Below, piece after piece: positions 1 to 7,568 of a stretch of 64,000 nt of DNA. Origin of the DNA: Paraburkholderia ferrariae NBRC 106233. Lineage in GTDB: Bacteria > Pseudomonadota > Gammaproteobacteria > Burkholderiales > Burkholderiaceae. Every line of letters starts with the position of its first letter. Positions within the stretch are counted from its first letter, which is position 1. The notes below the pieces were generated by a model. The model was given only the letters and a program-made list of their open reading frames with translations. It was not told where the DNA came from and did not search any database. Both the position numbers and the translations under genes were made by a program. Where the stretch lies: assembly GCF_000685035.1 (NCBI RefSeq), contig NZ_BAYB01000034.1:39466-103465 (forward strand), given 5' to 3'.

Positions 1-30
1 GGGAGTCTGGAGCGCGGGCTGCCCCCGCGA

Positions 31-44
31 TTGACCCAGATCAA
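31..44 (+). promoter_or_regulatory. FNR/ANR-type box upstream of the PHA synthase
   Basis: The sequence TTGACCCAGATCAA fits the FNR/ANR/DNR consensus TTGAT-N4-ATCAA with one mismatch. It is centred about 66 bp before the chosen ATG at 104, a distance that suits an activator site near -41.5 of an unseen start point. Four similar sites follow in the next 11 kb, which supports a shared low-oxygen regulator. Binding is inferred. Confidence 0.65.
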
Positions 45-103
45 CGGGGTTCGCGGGTGCTGAACGCACAGTGAAGCGGTTGCCCGTGAGCAAGGGAAGG
101 ACG

Positions 104-1915
104 ATGAATACTGCCGTAGACGACGCTACCCAGCCGGTGAGCGCGCCCGATCTCCATGCGGTGCCGGCGCGTGTTGCCGCCGATGCCCGGCCTGCCGCGA
201 CGCCGGCCGACGAATGGAATCGTACGGCCCATGCGGCCATGGCCGCCATGACGTTCGGGCTCTCGCCCATCTCGCTTGCCCTGGCGGCGATCGACTGGGG
301 GACGCATCTCGCGGCAGCGCCCGGCAAATGCTTCGACCTTGCCACGCGGGCCGTCCTCGGAGCCGCCCTGGTGCCAGCCCAGGTCGCCGCTTCGCAGCAG
401 GACGAGGACGAAAACAACAGCGGTGTTGCCGTGCACGCGGGCGAAGCCGATCCGCGCTTTGCCGCCGCTGCCTGGTCGAACTGGCCGTTTCACCTCTATC
501 GCGACGGCTTTCTGGGAGTTCAACGCTGGTGGCGCGAAGCGACGCGCGGCGTGCCGGGCGTGGAGCACCATCACGAGCAACTCATGAGCTTCGTCGCGCG
601 CCAGTGGCTGGACGCGTGTTCGCCCGGCAACTTCATCGCCACCAACCCCGTGGTGCTCGATGCGACGGTCCGCTCGGGCGGCGCGAATCTCGCGGCGGGG
701 GCGCGCAACTGGCTCGACGACGCGCTCGCGCTGTCCGCCAGCCGCGCCGGCGTGCATGCGCGCGGCCCGCAGGCCTTCGTGCCGGGACGCGACGTGGCCT
801 GCACGCCGGGCCGGGTGGTATGGCGCAACGAACTGTGCGAACTGCTCCAGTACGCCCCGGCGACGCCCGGCGTGGCCCGCGAACCGATCCTGATCGTACC
901 GTCGTGGATCATGAAGTACTACATTCTGGACCTGCAGCCGCACGATTCGATGATCCGCTTTCTGGTCGAATCGGGCTTTACCGTGTTCGTGATCTCGTGG
1001 CGCAATCCCGGTGCGCAGGCGCGCGATCTCGGCCTCGACGATTATCTGCGCGACGGCTTCCTGGCGGCGTTCGAGGCGGTTCGCCCGCGCTGCGGCGCGG
1101 CGGTGCACGCGGTGGGCTATTGCCTTGGCGGAACGCTGCTTGCGATCGGGGCGGCGGCGCTGGCCCGCGACGGGCGGCACGACGCATTGCACACCATCAC
1201 CTTGCTGGCCGCGCTGACCGATTTCAGCGAGCCCGGCGAACTGGGGCTTTTCATCGATGCGAGCGAACTCGCGGCGCTTGATGCGCTGATGTGGCGGCAG
1301 GGGTACCTGGACGGTTCGCAGATGTCCGCGGCGTTCCAGTTGCTCAATGCGCGCGACCTGATCTGGTCGCGCATGATGAGCGAGTATCTGCTCGGGCGGC
1401 GCACCAAGCGCAACGACCTGATGTCGTGGAACGACGACACCACGCGCATGCCGTACCGCATGCACACCGAGTACCTCACGCAGCTCTTTCTCGACAACGA
1501 TCTCGCGGCGGGCCGCTATTGCGTGGACGGCAGGCCGGTCGCGCTTTCCGATATCGAGGCGCCCATGTTCGTCGTCGGGACCGAGCGCGACCACGTCTCG
1601 CCCTGGCGCTCGGTCTACAAGCTGCATCTGCTCACGCACAACGCGCTGACTTTCGTGCTGACGGCCGGCGGCCATAATGCCGGCATCGTATCCGAGCCTG
1701 GCCATGCGCACCGCTACTATCGGTGCGCGACGCGCGAGCCCGGCGGGGCCTACCGGAGCCGGAACGAATTCGTCAAAGAGACGCCGGCCGTCGATGGCTC
1801 ATGGTGGCTCGCCTGGCGGGACTGGCTGCGCGAGCGCTCGACGGGCGAGGTGCCGGCGCGCACGCCGGAGGCAGGGCTCGGCGCGGCGCCGGGCGAATAC
1901 GTGCTCGAAAGCTGA
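104..1915 (+). CDS. phaC: Class I poly(3-hydroxyalkanoate) synthase
   Basis: Polymerises hydroxyacyl-CoA into PHA/PHB on the surface of cytoplasmic granules. The 603-residue product has the family's usual size and the alpha/beta-hydrolase catalytic set: nucleophile Cys about 340 in the lipase-box-like GYCLGG, Asp about 496 in GTERDHVSP and His about 524 in GGHNAG. An in-frame GTG at 71 would add 11 residues, but the ATG at 104 has GGGAAGG four bases upstream and is preferred. An FNR-type box lies at 31-44. The gene is convergent with the depolymerase gene, with only two bases between the stop codons. Being away from a phaA/phaB operon, it is probably an additional, oxygen-regulated synthase. 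Confidence 0.93.
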   Translation: MNTAVDDATQPVSAPDLHAVPARVAADARPAATPADEWNRTAHAAMAAMTFGLSPISLALAAIDWGTHLAAAPGKCFDLATRAVLGAALVPAQVAASQQDEDENNSGVAVHAGEADPRFAAAAWSNWPFHLYRDGFLGVQRWWREATRGVPGVEHHHEQLMSFVARQWLDACSPGNFIATNPVVLDATVRSGGANLAAGARNWLDDALALSASRAGVHARGPQAFVPGRDVACTPGRVVWRNELCELLQYAPATPGVAREPILIVPSWIMKYYILDLQPHDSMIRFLVESGFTVFVISWRNPGAQARDLGLDDYLRDGFLAAFEAVRPRCGAAVHAVGYCLGGTLLAIGAAALARDGRHDALHTITLLAALTDFSEPGELGLFIDASELAALDALMWRQGYLDGSQMSAAFQLLNARDLIWSRMMSEYLLGRRTKRNDLMSWNDDTTRMPYRMHTEYLTQLFLDNDLAAGRYCVDGRPVALSDIEAPMFVVGTERDHVSPWRSVYKLHLLTHNALTFVLTAGGHNAGIVSEPGHAHRYYRCATREPGGAYRSRNEFVKETPAVDGSWWLAWRDWLRERSTGEVPARTPEAGLGAAPGEYVLES

Positions 1916-1917
1916 AA

Positions 1918-3264
1918 TCAGCCACGCATCTTGCCTTGCGCCTGTTTTTGCGGTTGCTTTCGCGGCCGGCTCTGCATGCGTCTGCAGGTTTGCGCCGGCA
2001 CGCGGCCCGGCGCATCGCCCGACTGGCCTTCTGCACCGCGCCGCCGCGCACGCATGGCCTCGGCACGTGCAAACGCCGCCTGCAACGCAGGATGTACGTC
2101 TGCGCGCCAGCGCTCTCCCGTGAACAACCCATAATGATCGCAGTCCTCAACGTCCAGATCTAGCCGTTCCTGCGGCGCAAGACTGCTGCACAGGTCGAGC
2201 GCTGCATGCGTCTGTCCGGCTCCGGTAACGGCATCGCGCGTGCCCTCGACGGTAAGCAGGAGCACATCGCGCAGCGCGGCCGGATCGACGGGCGCACCGT
2301 GAACACGCCAGCTGCGGGTTGCCAGCAACGCGCGCTGGAAGACGATGTCCACGGTGTCCAGGAAGTATTCGGCCGGCATGTCGAGCAGCGCGGTGTACTC
2401 GCGCACGGCCCGGCGCGCGGCGGCCAGCGCGTCTGCATCGGTGCGCGAAGCCGCTTGTGCATAGCGTTCGGCCAGTGCCATGTAGCGATGCGGATAAACG
2501 AGCGCGATCTCGGCCTGCTGCAGCCACGCGGGAAACACTTTCCGGCCTTGCCCCGCGAAACCGGCAGGCACGCTGTCGATCAGGTGGTCGCGGCACCAGT
2601 CGAGCGTACGCGACGCTGCGGCCAGACCGAGTGTGCTGGGATGGATGCGCGCGTCGAGCGGGCCGCCGATCAGCGTGATGCTTGCGGGAGGGGCGCACCC
2701 GCGCTGCGCGCGCAGCGCGAGCGCGCCCAGCACCGGAAAGGTCGATTGACACACGGCGACGACGTGCAGCGGCCGCCCGTCCTGAACCAGCGTATCGACG
2801 AAACCGTCGAGCAGGGCCACGTATTCGTCGAGACCAAAGCGGCCAGCCGCGAGCGGCACGTCGCGCGCGTTGATCCAGTCGGTGATATAGACGTCGCCGT
2901 CGGCAAGCAGCGACTCGACCGTTTCCCGCATCAGCACGGCCGCATGGCCCGCCAGCGGCGCGCACAGCAGGATGGCGCGCGAGGCCCCGGCGCGCGCGAA
3001 GCGGCGCAGGTCGCAAAACGGCGTATGCGCGACGACGCGCTCATCGACTTCGACGCGGTGGCCGTCGAGCGGTAGGGAGCCGATCGCGAAGGGCGGCGCA
3101 GCGGCCGCGAGACAGAGCAGCGGTTCGAACAGATCCGCATAGCAGGACGACGCACGCTGGGCCAGCGCCTCCGGCCACGCCCCCCAGGCGCCGGGCGCAA
3201 ACTGCGTTGCCGCGTGCCAGGCACGCAGCCACTGGCGCTGCTGTTCGACAAGGGCATACCACAT
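1918..3264 (-). CDS. phaZ: Intracellular poly(3-hydroxybutyrate) depolymerase
   Basis: Degrades native intracellular PHB granules. The 448-residue protein resembles the PhaZ type of Cupriavidus, which uses a cysteine rather than a serine nucleophile: Cys172 sits in VVAVCQSTFPVLG. A DWINARDVP segment near residue 130 and the CDHYGLFTG segment near the C terminus, which carries the probable catalytic His, are also typical. AGAGG lies six bases before the ATG. The start is 38 bp downstream of the stop of the kinase-like/P-loop gene on the same strand, so the two are probably co-transcribed from the promoter near 5.09 kb. The C-terminal tail is rich in Arg and Lys. Confidence 0.88.
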   Translation of the reverse strand: MWYALVEQQRQWLRAWHAATQFAPGAWGAWPEALAQRASSCYADLFEPLLCLAAAAPPFAIGSLPLDGHRVEVDERVVAHTPFCDLRRFARAGASRAILLCAPLAGHAAVLMRETVESLLADGDVYITDWINARDVPLAAGRFGLDEYVALLDGFVDTLVQDGRPLHVVAVCQSTFPVLGALALRAQRGCAPPASITLIGGPLDARIHPSTLGLAAASRTLDWCRDHLIDSVPAGFAGQGRKVFPAWLQQAEIALVYPHRYMALAERYAQAASRTDADALAAARRAVREYTALLDMPAEYFLDTVDIVFQRALLATRSWRVHGAPVDPAALRDVLLLTVEGTRDAVTGAGQTHAALDLCSSLAPQERLDLDVEDCDHYGLFTGERWRADVHPALQAAFARAEAMRARRRGAEGQSGDAPGRVPAQTCRRMQSRPRKQPQKQAQGKMRG

Positions 3265-3302
3265 CGCAGACCTCTATGACCGGCTCCTTCGCCTGAGCCG
3301 GA

Positions 3303-4994
3303 TTACCGGTTTTCCGACGTTTCTCGCAGCGCGGCCGAATGGGCCTGGCCGGGCATCGTCGCGCGCATGGGGGGCAGGGCGGGTTCCGTTTTCCCCAGTG
3401 CACCCAGTGCGTCCAGGAGGGGCGCCCAGAAGGCTGCGCCCGCGTAGGCCGCGGGGGCGACCGCAGTATCGAAGCGAATCGCCAGTGCCGCTTCCGTGGC
3501 GCTCAACGGCTCGGCCTGCTCGATCTGGCTGGCGAGCACGGCCACGTCCGCATCGGAGGGGTCGCGCCCCAATGCCGCTCTCGCCGCAATGCGGCCGCGC
3601 AGCGTCGGGAGATCCGCCGTGAAGTCGAGAATCGCGACCGGGACGCCCGATCGCTGCGCGAGTGCGACGAATTCCGCCCGGTGCCGCGCATGCAGGAAGG
3701 TCGCATCGACGATTGCCGTACGACCGCTTTCGAGCACGTTCTGCGCGTGCGAGAGAAGGGCGTCGTACACCGCATCGAGCCGCTCCGCCGTATAGGCCGA
3801 ATGCGGCAGGCGCACCGTTTCGGACACGGCGGCGAGACGCTTGCGCACGGCATCGCTCGACAGGCGGATCGCGCCCAGCCGCCCGGCGAGCGCCCGGCTC
3901 GCGACCGATTTGCCCGACCCCGAGACGCCGTGGCACAGCAGCAGGCTTGCACGCGGTTCCCGTCCCGCGATATCCGTCGCGACACGCAGATAACGCGCGT
4001 GCGCGGCGCCGTCCCCCCGCAGGCGCGCCGCCAGTGCGCGCACGAGAGCGCGATAGACCATGTAGAACGGCATCACGTGAAGGGACGCGTAATCCCCCGT
4101 CGCAGCCAGCCACCCGCACAGCAGCCGATGGGCGCAGTCCTCGCGGCCATGCGCCGCAAAATCCATGATCGCGAACGCGCTATCGCTCGCCACATCGATC
4201 CAGCGCAGGGCGTCGTCGAACTCGATGCAGTCGAACATCAGCAACTGGTGGCGCCATTGGACGATGTTGTCCAGATGCAGATCGCCGTGGCACGCGCGCA
4301 CGAAGCCGTTCGCGTGCCGCCAGGCGAGCTTCGGCGCGATGCGCGCGAGTTCCCGTTCGCACCACGTACGCAGGGCGGCCTCGGCAGGCACCGTGGCGTC
4401 GAGCGCAGCGACGAGCGGGCGCGCCTGGTCCGCTACGGTGGCTGCGCTGCCATACGAGGCGTGCGGCGCACGGCGCGCAGCGTGCAGATGGTAATGCGCG
4501 AGCCGCGCGGCCAGCCGGTCCGCGTCGGCAAGCGCTTCTTCGCCTCGCGCGCTGCGGGCGGACAGTACCTCGCGCGGCGCGAAGCGGCGCATCCGGACCA
4601 CGTATTCGAGGGCAGTGGCCTGCGCATTGCCCGCTGCCGGGCGTGCGGGCAGCGCGCCGGCGAAGGTGCCGCGCCGGCCACGCGCCACGAGCCGCCACAC
4701 ACCGAGATAGAGCGGTGCGGCCAGGGCCTGGTTGAACGCGTATTCGGCTTGCGCGCAACGCCGGCGCTGCGCAGGCCGCGTGAGATCGACGAAGCTGAAC
4801 TTCACGGGCTTGAGGATCTTGTACGCATAGCGTCCGGCCAGATACACGACCGAGAGATGGGTTTCGATGCGCTCGACGCGGCCCGCAGGGTGGGGATAGG
4901 TGGCGGCCCGGCGCAGGGCATGCCCGACGAGCCGCGCGTTGCGGCGCATCGGACCGCCGCTCAGCACGAAAGGAACGTGTGGCGAGCGAGACAT
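3303..4994 (-). CDS. Bifunctional aminoglycoside-phosphotransferase-like / P-loop ATPase protein
   Basis: The N-terminal half is a protein-kinase-like (APH) fold, with the Brenner-type CHGDLHLDNI motif and a later DCIEFDD. The C-terminal third is a P-loop kinase domain with Walker A GVSGSGKS. This two-domain architecture is widespread in proteobacteria; its substrate is not established and it should not be read as an antibiotic-resistance gene. The frame is open to 5153, but the ATG at 4994 is preceded by GAGGAAGCC and gives 563 residues, starting MSRSPHV. An FNR-type box at 5085-5098 lies about 98 bp upstream. Probably first gene of an operon with phaZ. Confidence 0.8.
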   Translation of the reverse strand: MSRSPHVPFVLSGGPMRRNARLVGHALRRAATYPHPAGRVERIETHLSVVYLAGRYAYKILKPVKFSFVDLTRPAQRRRCAQAEYAFNQALAAPLYLGVWRLVARGRRGTFAGALPARPAAGNAQATALEYVVRMRRFAPREVLSARSARGEEALADADRLAARLAHYHLHAARRAPHASYGSAATVADQARPLVAALDATVPAEAALRTWCERELARIAPKLAWRHANGFVRACHGDLHLDNIVQWRHQLLMFDCIEFDDALRWIDVASDSAFAIMDFAAHGREDCAHRLLCGWLAATGDYASLHVMPFYMVYRALVRALAARLRGDGAAHARYLRVATDIAGREPRASLLLCHGVSGSGKSVASRALAGRLGAIRLSSDAVRKRLAAVSETVRLPHSAYTAERLDAVYDALLSHAQNVLESGRTAIVDATFLHARHRAEFVALAQRSGVPVAILDFTADLPTLRGRIAARAALGRDPSDADVAVLASQIEQAEPLSATEAALAIRFDTAVAPAAYAGAAFWAPLLDALGALGKTEPALPPMRATMPGQAHSAALRETSENR

Positions 4995-5084
4995 GGCTTC
5001 CTCATGATCGGTACTCCGGGTCGAGGGGCGCATCGGCATCGACTGCGCTTTTACCCATTCCACCGGACGACCGCGCGGCACCGC

Positions 5085-5098
5085 TTGACCTGCATCAA
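5085..5098 (-). promoter_or_regulatory. FNR/ANR-type box upstream of the APH/P-loop gene
   Basis: TTGACCTGCATCAA has one mismatch to TTGAT-N4-ATCAA. It lies in the 195-bp gap between the CBS-BON gene (stop at 5190) and the ATG at 4994, so it probably serves the APH/P-loop plus phaZ operon. Functional use is inferred from position and from recurrence in this block. Confidence 0.6.
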
Positions 5099-5189
5099 GC
5101 CGGCCGCCCAAACCATGCGTGGCGTACGACGGCTTCTCCGTTTCGAAGCCCAAGGCTCACGGGCCAGGCTCGTGCGCAACCCACAACCG

Positions 5190-5867
5190 TCACACGGGAA
5201 ATTCCAGGTGACTCCGCACTTCCTTGACCCCGGGGACATTTTCCGCGGCCACGCGAATCGCATTGCCCTCGTCCCGGCTCGTAATGACGCCCCACAGATG
5301 AACGACGCCGTTGGTGACGATTACGTTGCGACGCTGGAGCGCCCAGCGATTGCCGCTCATGGCCGAGAGAACGGCCTCGCGGATTGCCGCGTCGCCCGGC
5401 GCGACGCTGCGGCGCAGTTCGGGTCCGACGCTGGCCAGCGCACGAATGAGGTCGGCCCGGCTGACCAGTCCGACCACCTTGCCGTCTCTGAGCACGGGAA
5501 CGCGCTTGATGCGGTGCCGCTCCATCAGCGTGGCGATTTCGTCCAGCGGCGTTTCTTCGTTCACGCTGAAGACGCGGGTCGTCATCACGTCGCTCAACCG
5601 GCGCGAATGCGTCTTCACGTATTCACTGGCGAGTTCGTGCTTCGGGGCGATCCATTCCTGCCACCGCGCATGCCGCGCTCCGTCCGTGCCGATCTCCGCG
5701 CGCCGCAGCAGGTCGCTCTCGGTCACCATGCCGACCAGTTTGCCGTCCCGATCGACCACCGGCATGCCGCTCACGTGATAGTCGGCGAGCATTTGCGCCG
5801 TTTCCCTCACGCTGATATCGGGCCTGGCTACCACCACGCCTAAAGCCATGACGTCGATAGCACGCAT
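5190..5867 (-). CDS. CBS-domain pair plus BON-domain protein
   Basis: The 225-residue product has two CBS motifs (about residues 1-60 and 85-145), each with the ending G(K)LVGMVTESDLL or GKVVGLVSRADLI, followed by a BON domain (about 150-225). CBS pairs usually bind adenosyl ligands and report energy or redox status; BON domains are thought to bind phospholipid or partner proteins. The ATG at 5867 is chosen over the upstream in-frame start at 5906 because AAGGAG lies seven bases before it. It follows the Bax-inhibitor-like gene by 57 bp on the same strand and is probably co-transcribed. CBS/BON proteins are a known part of low-oxygen regulons in Burkholderia. Confidence 0.85.
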   Translation of the reverse strand: MRAIDVMALGVVVARPDISVRETAQMLADYHVSGMPVVDRDGKLVGMVTESDLLRRAEIGTDGARHARWQEWIAPKHELASEYVKTHSRRLSDVMTTRVFSVNEETPLDEIATLMERHRIKRVPVLRDGKVVGLVSRADLIRALASVGPELRRSVAPGDAAIREAVLSAMSGNRWALQRRNVIVTNGVVHLWGVITSRDEGNAIRVAAENVPGVKEVRSHLEFPV

Positions 5868-5924
5868 TGTGTTCTCCTTGGCAACAAAAACGGCGATTGA
5901 AGACAATCCCCTACGATGACGGGC

Positions 5925-6644
5925 CTAGCGGCGGCGGGTGCCCAGCAGGCGCATCAACATCAGGAAAAGATTGAGAAAGTCGAGATAGAGCGCCAGTGCG
6001 CCCACGATCGCCTTCCTGCCCGCGGCGACGTCGTCGTCGCCCTCGGCATAGATTTCGCGGATGCGTTGCGTGTCGTATGCGGTAAGGCCCGTGAACACGA
6101 GCACGCCAATCAGGGAAACGGTGAACTGCAGCGCCGTCGAAACCACGAAGAGGTTGACGAGCCCGGCGAGCACGACACCGATGAGCCCCATGAAAAGAAA
6201 TGAACCGAAGCGCGAGAGGTCGGCGCGCGTGGCGTAGCCGTAGAGGCTGGTTGCACCATAGGTGGCGGCGCCGATGAGAAACACGCGCGCGATGCTCTCG
6301 CCCGCGTACACGAGAAAGAGACCCGAGAGCGAGAGGCCGACCAGTGCGGCATAGGTCCAGAAGCAGATTTGCGCGGTGCCCGTGCCCAGACGTTCGATGC
6401 GCCAGCTCAGCAGGACGACGAGCGCCAGCGGCGCGAGCAGCACGATCCAGAAGAGCGGGGTGGCGGCAACGGACGCGTAGAATCCGCTCGCCGCTCCGAA
6501 ATACGCCACGACACCGGTCAGAACGAGTCCTGCGGCCATGTAGCCATAGACGCGCAGCATGTACGGCCCGAGGCCCATGTAGCCGCTCTCCGGCAACCGT
6601 CGCGCGGCCTTGCGGCGGCCTTCGCCGGTGAAATCGCTTTCCAT
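5925..6644 (-). CDS. Bax inhibitor-1/YccA family membrane protein
   Basis: The 239-residue inner-membrane protein has about seven hydrophobic segments, starting after a basic 35-residue N terminus, and the BI-1 signature region with FTGLTAYDTQRIREIY near the C terminus. Bacterial members are implicated in ion (Ca2+) leak, protease interaction and stress tolerance, but no firm role is known. AGAGGATCG lies just before the ATG. It appears to lead a two-gene unit with the CBS-BON gene. An FNR-type box lies about 190-203 bp upstream, beyond a decayed gene fragment. Confidence 0.88.
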   Translation of the reverse strand: MESDFTGEGRRKAARRLPESGYMGLGPYMLRVYGYMAAGLVLTGVVAYFGAASGFYASVAATPLFWIVLLAPLALVVLLSWRIERLGTGTAQICFWTYAALVGLSLSGLFLVYAGESIARVFLIGAATYGATSLYGYATRADLSRFGSFLFMGLIGVVLAGLVNLFVVSTALQFTVSLIGVLVFTGLTAYDTQRIREIYAEGDDDVAAGRKAIVGALALYLDFLNLFLMLMRLLGTRRR

Positions 6645-6675
6645 GATCGATCCTCTTTCCGCGGGCTGGATGCGC

Positions 6676-6807
6676 TCAGCGCAACGGAACGCCGTTTCGC
6701 ATGATCTGGACGGCCGTTGCCTCGACGTAATCGACGCGTACGCTGTCCCCGGGCTTCAGGCCGTCGGGCAGGCTGTCGGCCGAAGTTCTGCAAGCCGTGA
6801 ATGGGAG
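6676..6807 (-). pseudogene. C-terminal remnant of a small unknown gene
   Basis: In one minus-strand frame the DNA reads SADSLPDGLKPGDSVRVDYV and continues for about 14 residues to a TGA at 6676-6678. The GLKPGDSVRVDYVEA stretch looks like the end of a small OB- or SH3-like domain protein. The frame runs back to a stop near 6850 with no ATG, GTG or TTG before the domain-like part, so the 5' end appears lost. It lies between the FNR-type box at 6834-6847 and the BI-1 gene. It could also be a chance frame. Confidence 0.35.
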
Positions 6808-6833
6808 ATTTGCCTTTTTTCGCGTTACTCCGA

Positions 6834-6847
6834 TTGATATGTATCAA
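6834..6847. promoter_or_regulatory. Perfect FNR/ANR-type box in a divergent intergenic region
   Basis: TTGATATGTATCAA matches TTGAT-N4-ATCAA exactly. It sits in a 445-bp gap between the BI-1 gene on the minus strand and the unknown gene at 7090 on the plus strand. It is 190 bp or more from the BI-1 start, so the transcript it serves is uncertain; a short decayed gene lies in between. Confidence 0.65.
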
Positions 6848-6996
6848 GCATTGGCGCTCGTGCGTCCTTACGATGCAGTCATCGAACGGCCGCTGCCGCA
6901 GCTCGGCGTGCCCGGTCCTGCCGGTGCGCGACAGCCCCGGCAGCGGAGTACCCGCCGGCACCGGGGCGTGACCCCGTCCGTCGAGGTCGCCAGGAC

Positions 6997-7010
6997 TTGA
7001 CCTGTATCAA
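6997..7010 (+). promoter_or_regulatory. FNR/ANR-type box upstream of the gene at 7090
   Basis: TTGACCTGTATCAA has one mismatch to the FNR consensus. It ends 80 bp before the ATG at 7090, a spacing compatible with class II activation. It is the second site in this divergent gap, so each divergent promoter may have its own box. Confidence 0.6.
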
Positions 7011-7089
7011 GCCTGCAACGAGGCGGAAATTCACCATGGGCCTGCTGTGCCCGCATGGCGCACCGCCGAACTCACATTGAAGGCAAATC

Positions 7090-7518
7090 ATGACCCATTC
7101 GCGCTCGACCCCGCCGATGAGTAAGGGTCCCTCGTCACCGAGGGAAGCACGCGCCAACAGTCCCGGCGAGGCCGTCATGCGGGCGCAGGCGAGTGAGCCC
7201 CGAACGCCGCCTCGGCAAACCGGCGGGCATCAACGGGGAACAACGCCACGCAAGGGCAGCCAGTCTGCCAGGAATGAACGCGCGACGGAAACCTCCGCCG
7301 CCGTGTTGCAGCGGGTCGATGTGGTGTTCTACAAGGAGATCCTGGATCACCTGGGCTTTCCGCACCGTTGCGAGTTGGCCCGCGTTCGCCACGAGGCCGT
7401 TGAACTCGACGACGCGATCGCGGGCGCCGTGCTCGAATTCGAGCACGCGCAGCGCGTATGGGACTGGACGATTGCAGCCGACGGCTACGAGGTGCAGAGC
7501 TTGCCCGCGGCTGCCTAA
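7090..7518 (+). CDS. Hypothetical protein, low-oxygen block
   Basis: No family is recognised in the 142-residue product. The first 75 residues are low-complexity and rich in Arg, Pro, Ser and Gln, and look disordered. The last 65 look folded: a predicted helical stretch with VDVVFYKEILDHLGFPHRC, then an acidic helix ending near VWDWTIAADGYEV. GAAGG precedes the ATG weakly; ATG codons at 7117 and 7177 are possible later starts, the latter still keeping the folded part. It is preceded by an FNR-type box and faces the oleate hydratase gene tail to tail, 50 bp away. The folded part supports a real gene. Confidence 0.6.
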   Translation: MTHSRSTPPMSKGPSSPREARANSPGEAVMRAQASEPRTPPRQTGGHQRGTTPRKGSQSARNERATETSAAVLQRVDVVFYKEILDHLGFPHRCELARVRHEAVELDDAIAGAVLEFEHAQRVWDWTIAADGYEVQSLPAAA

Positions 7519-7568
7519 GAGAACCTCAGAGCCTCAGAGATTCGCGCCGGCCCAGGCGATCTTCTTTT

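Noticed and set aside
41..1711. Long minus-strand frame opposite the PHA synthase gene
   Set aside because: It is a GC-rich mirror frame: Arg/His/Ala-rich with no domain, while the plus strand carries a clear phaC.
3339..5843. 834-codon plus-strand frame across the APH/P-loop and CBS-BON genes
   Set aside because: It spans two recognised minus-strand genes and their intergenic promoter, and its translation is low-complexity Arg/Gly-rich.
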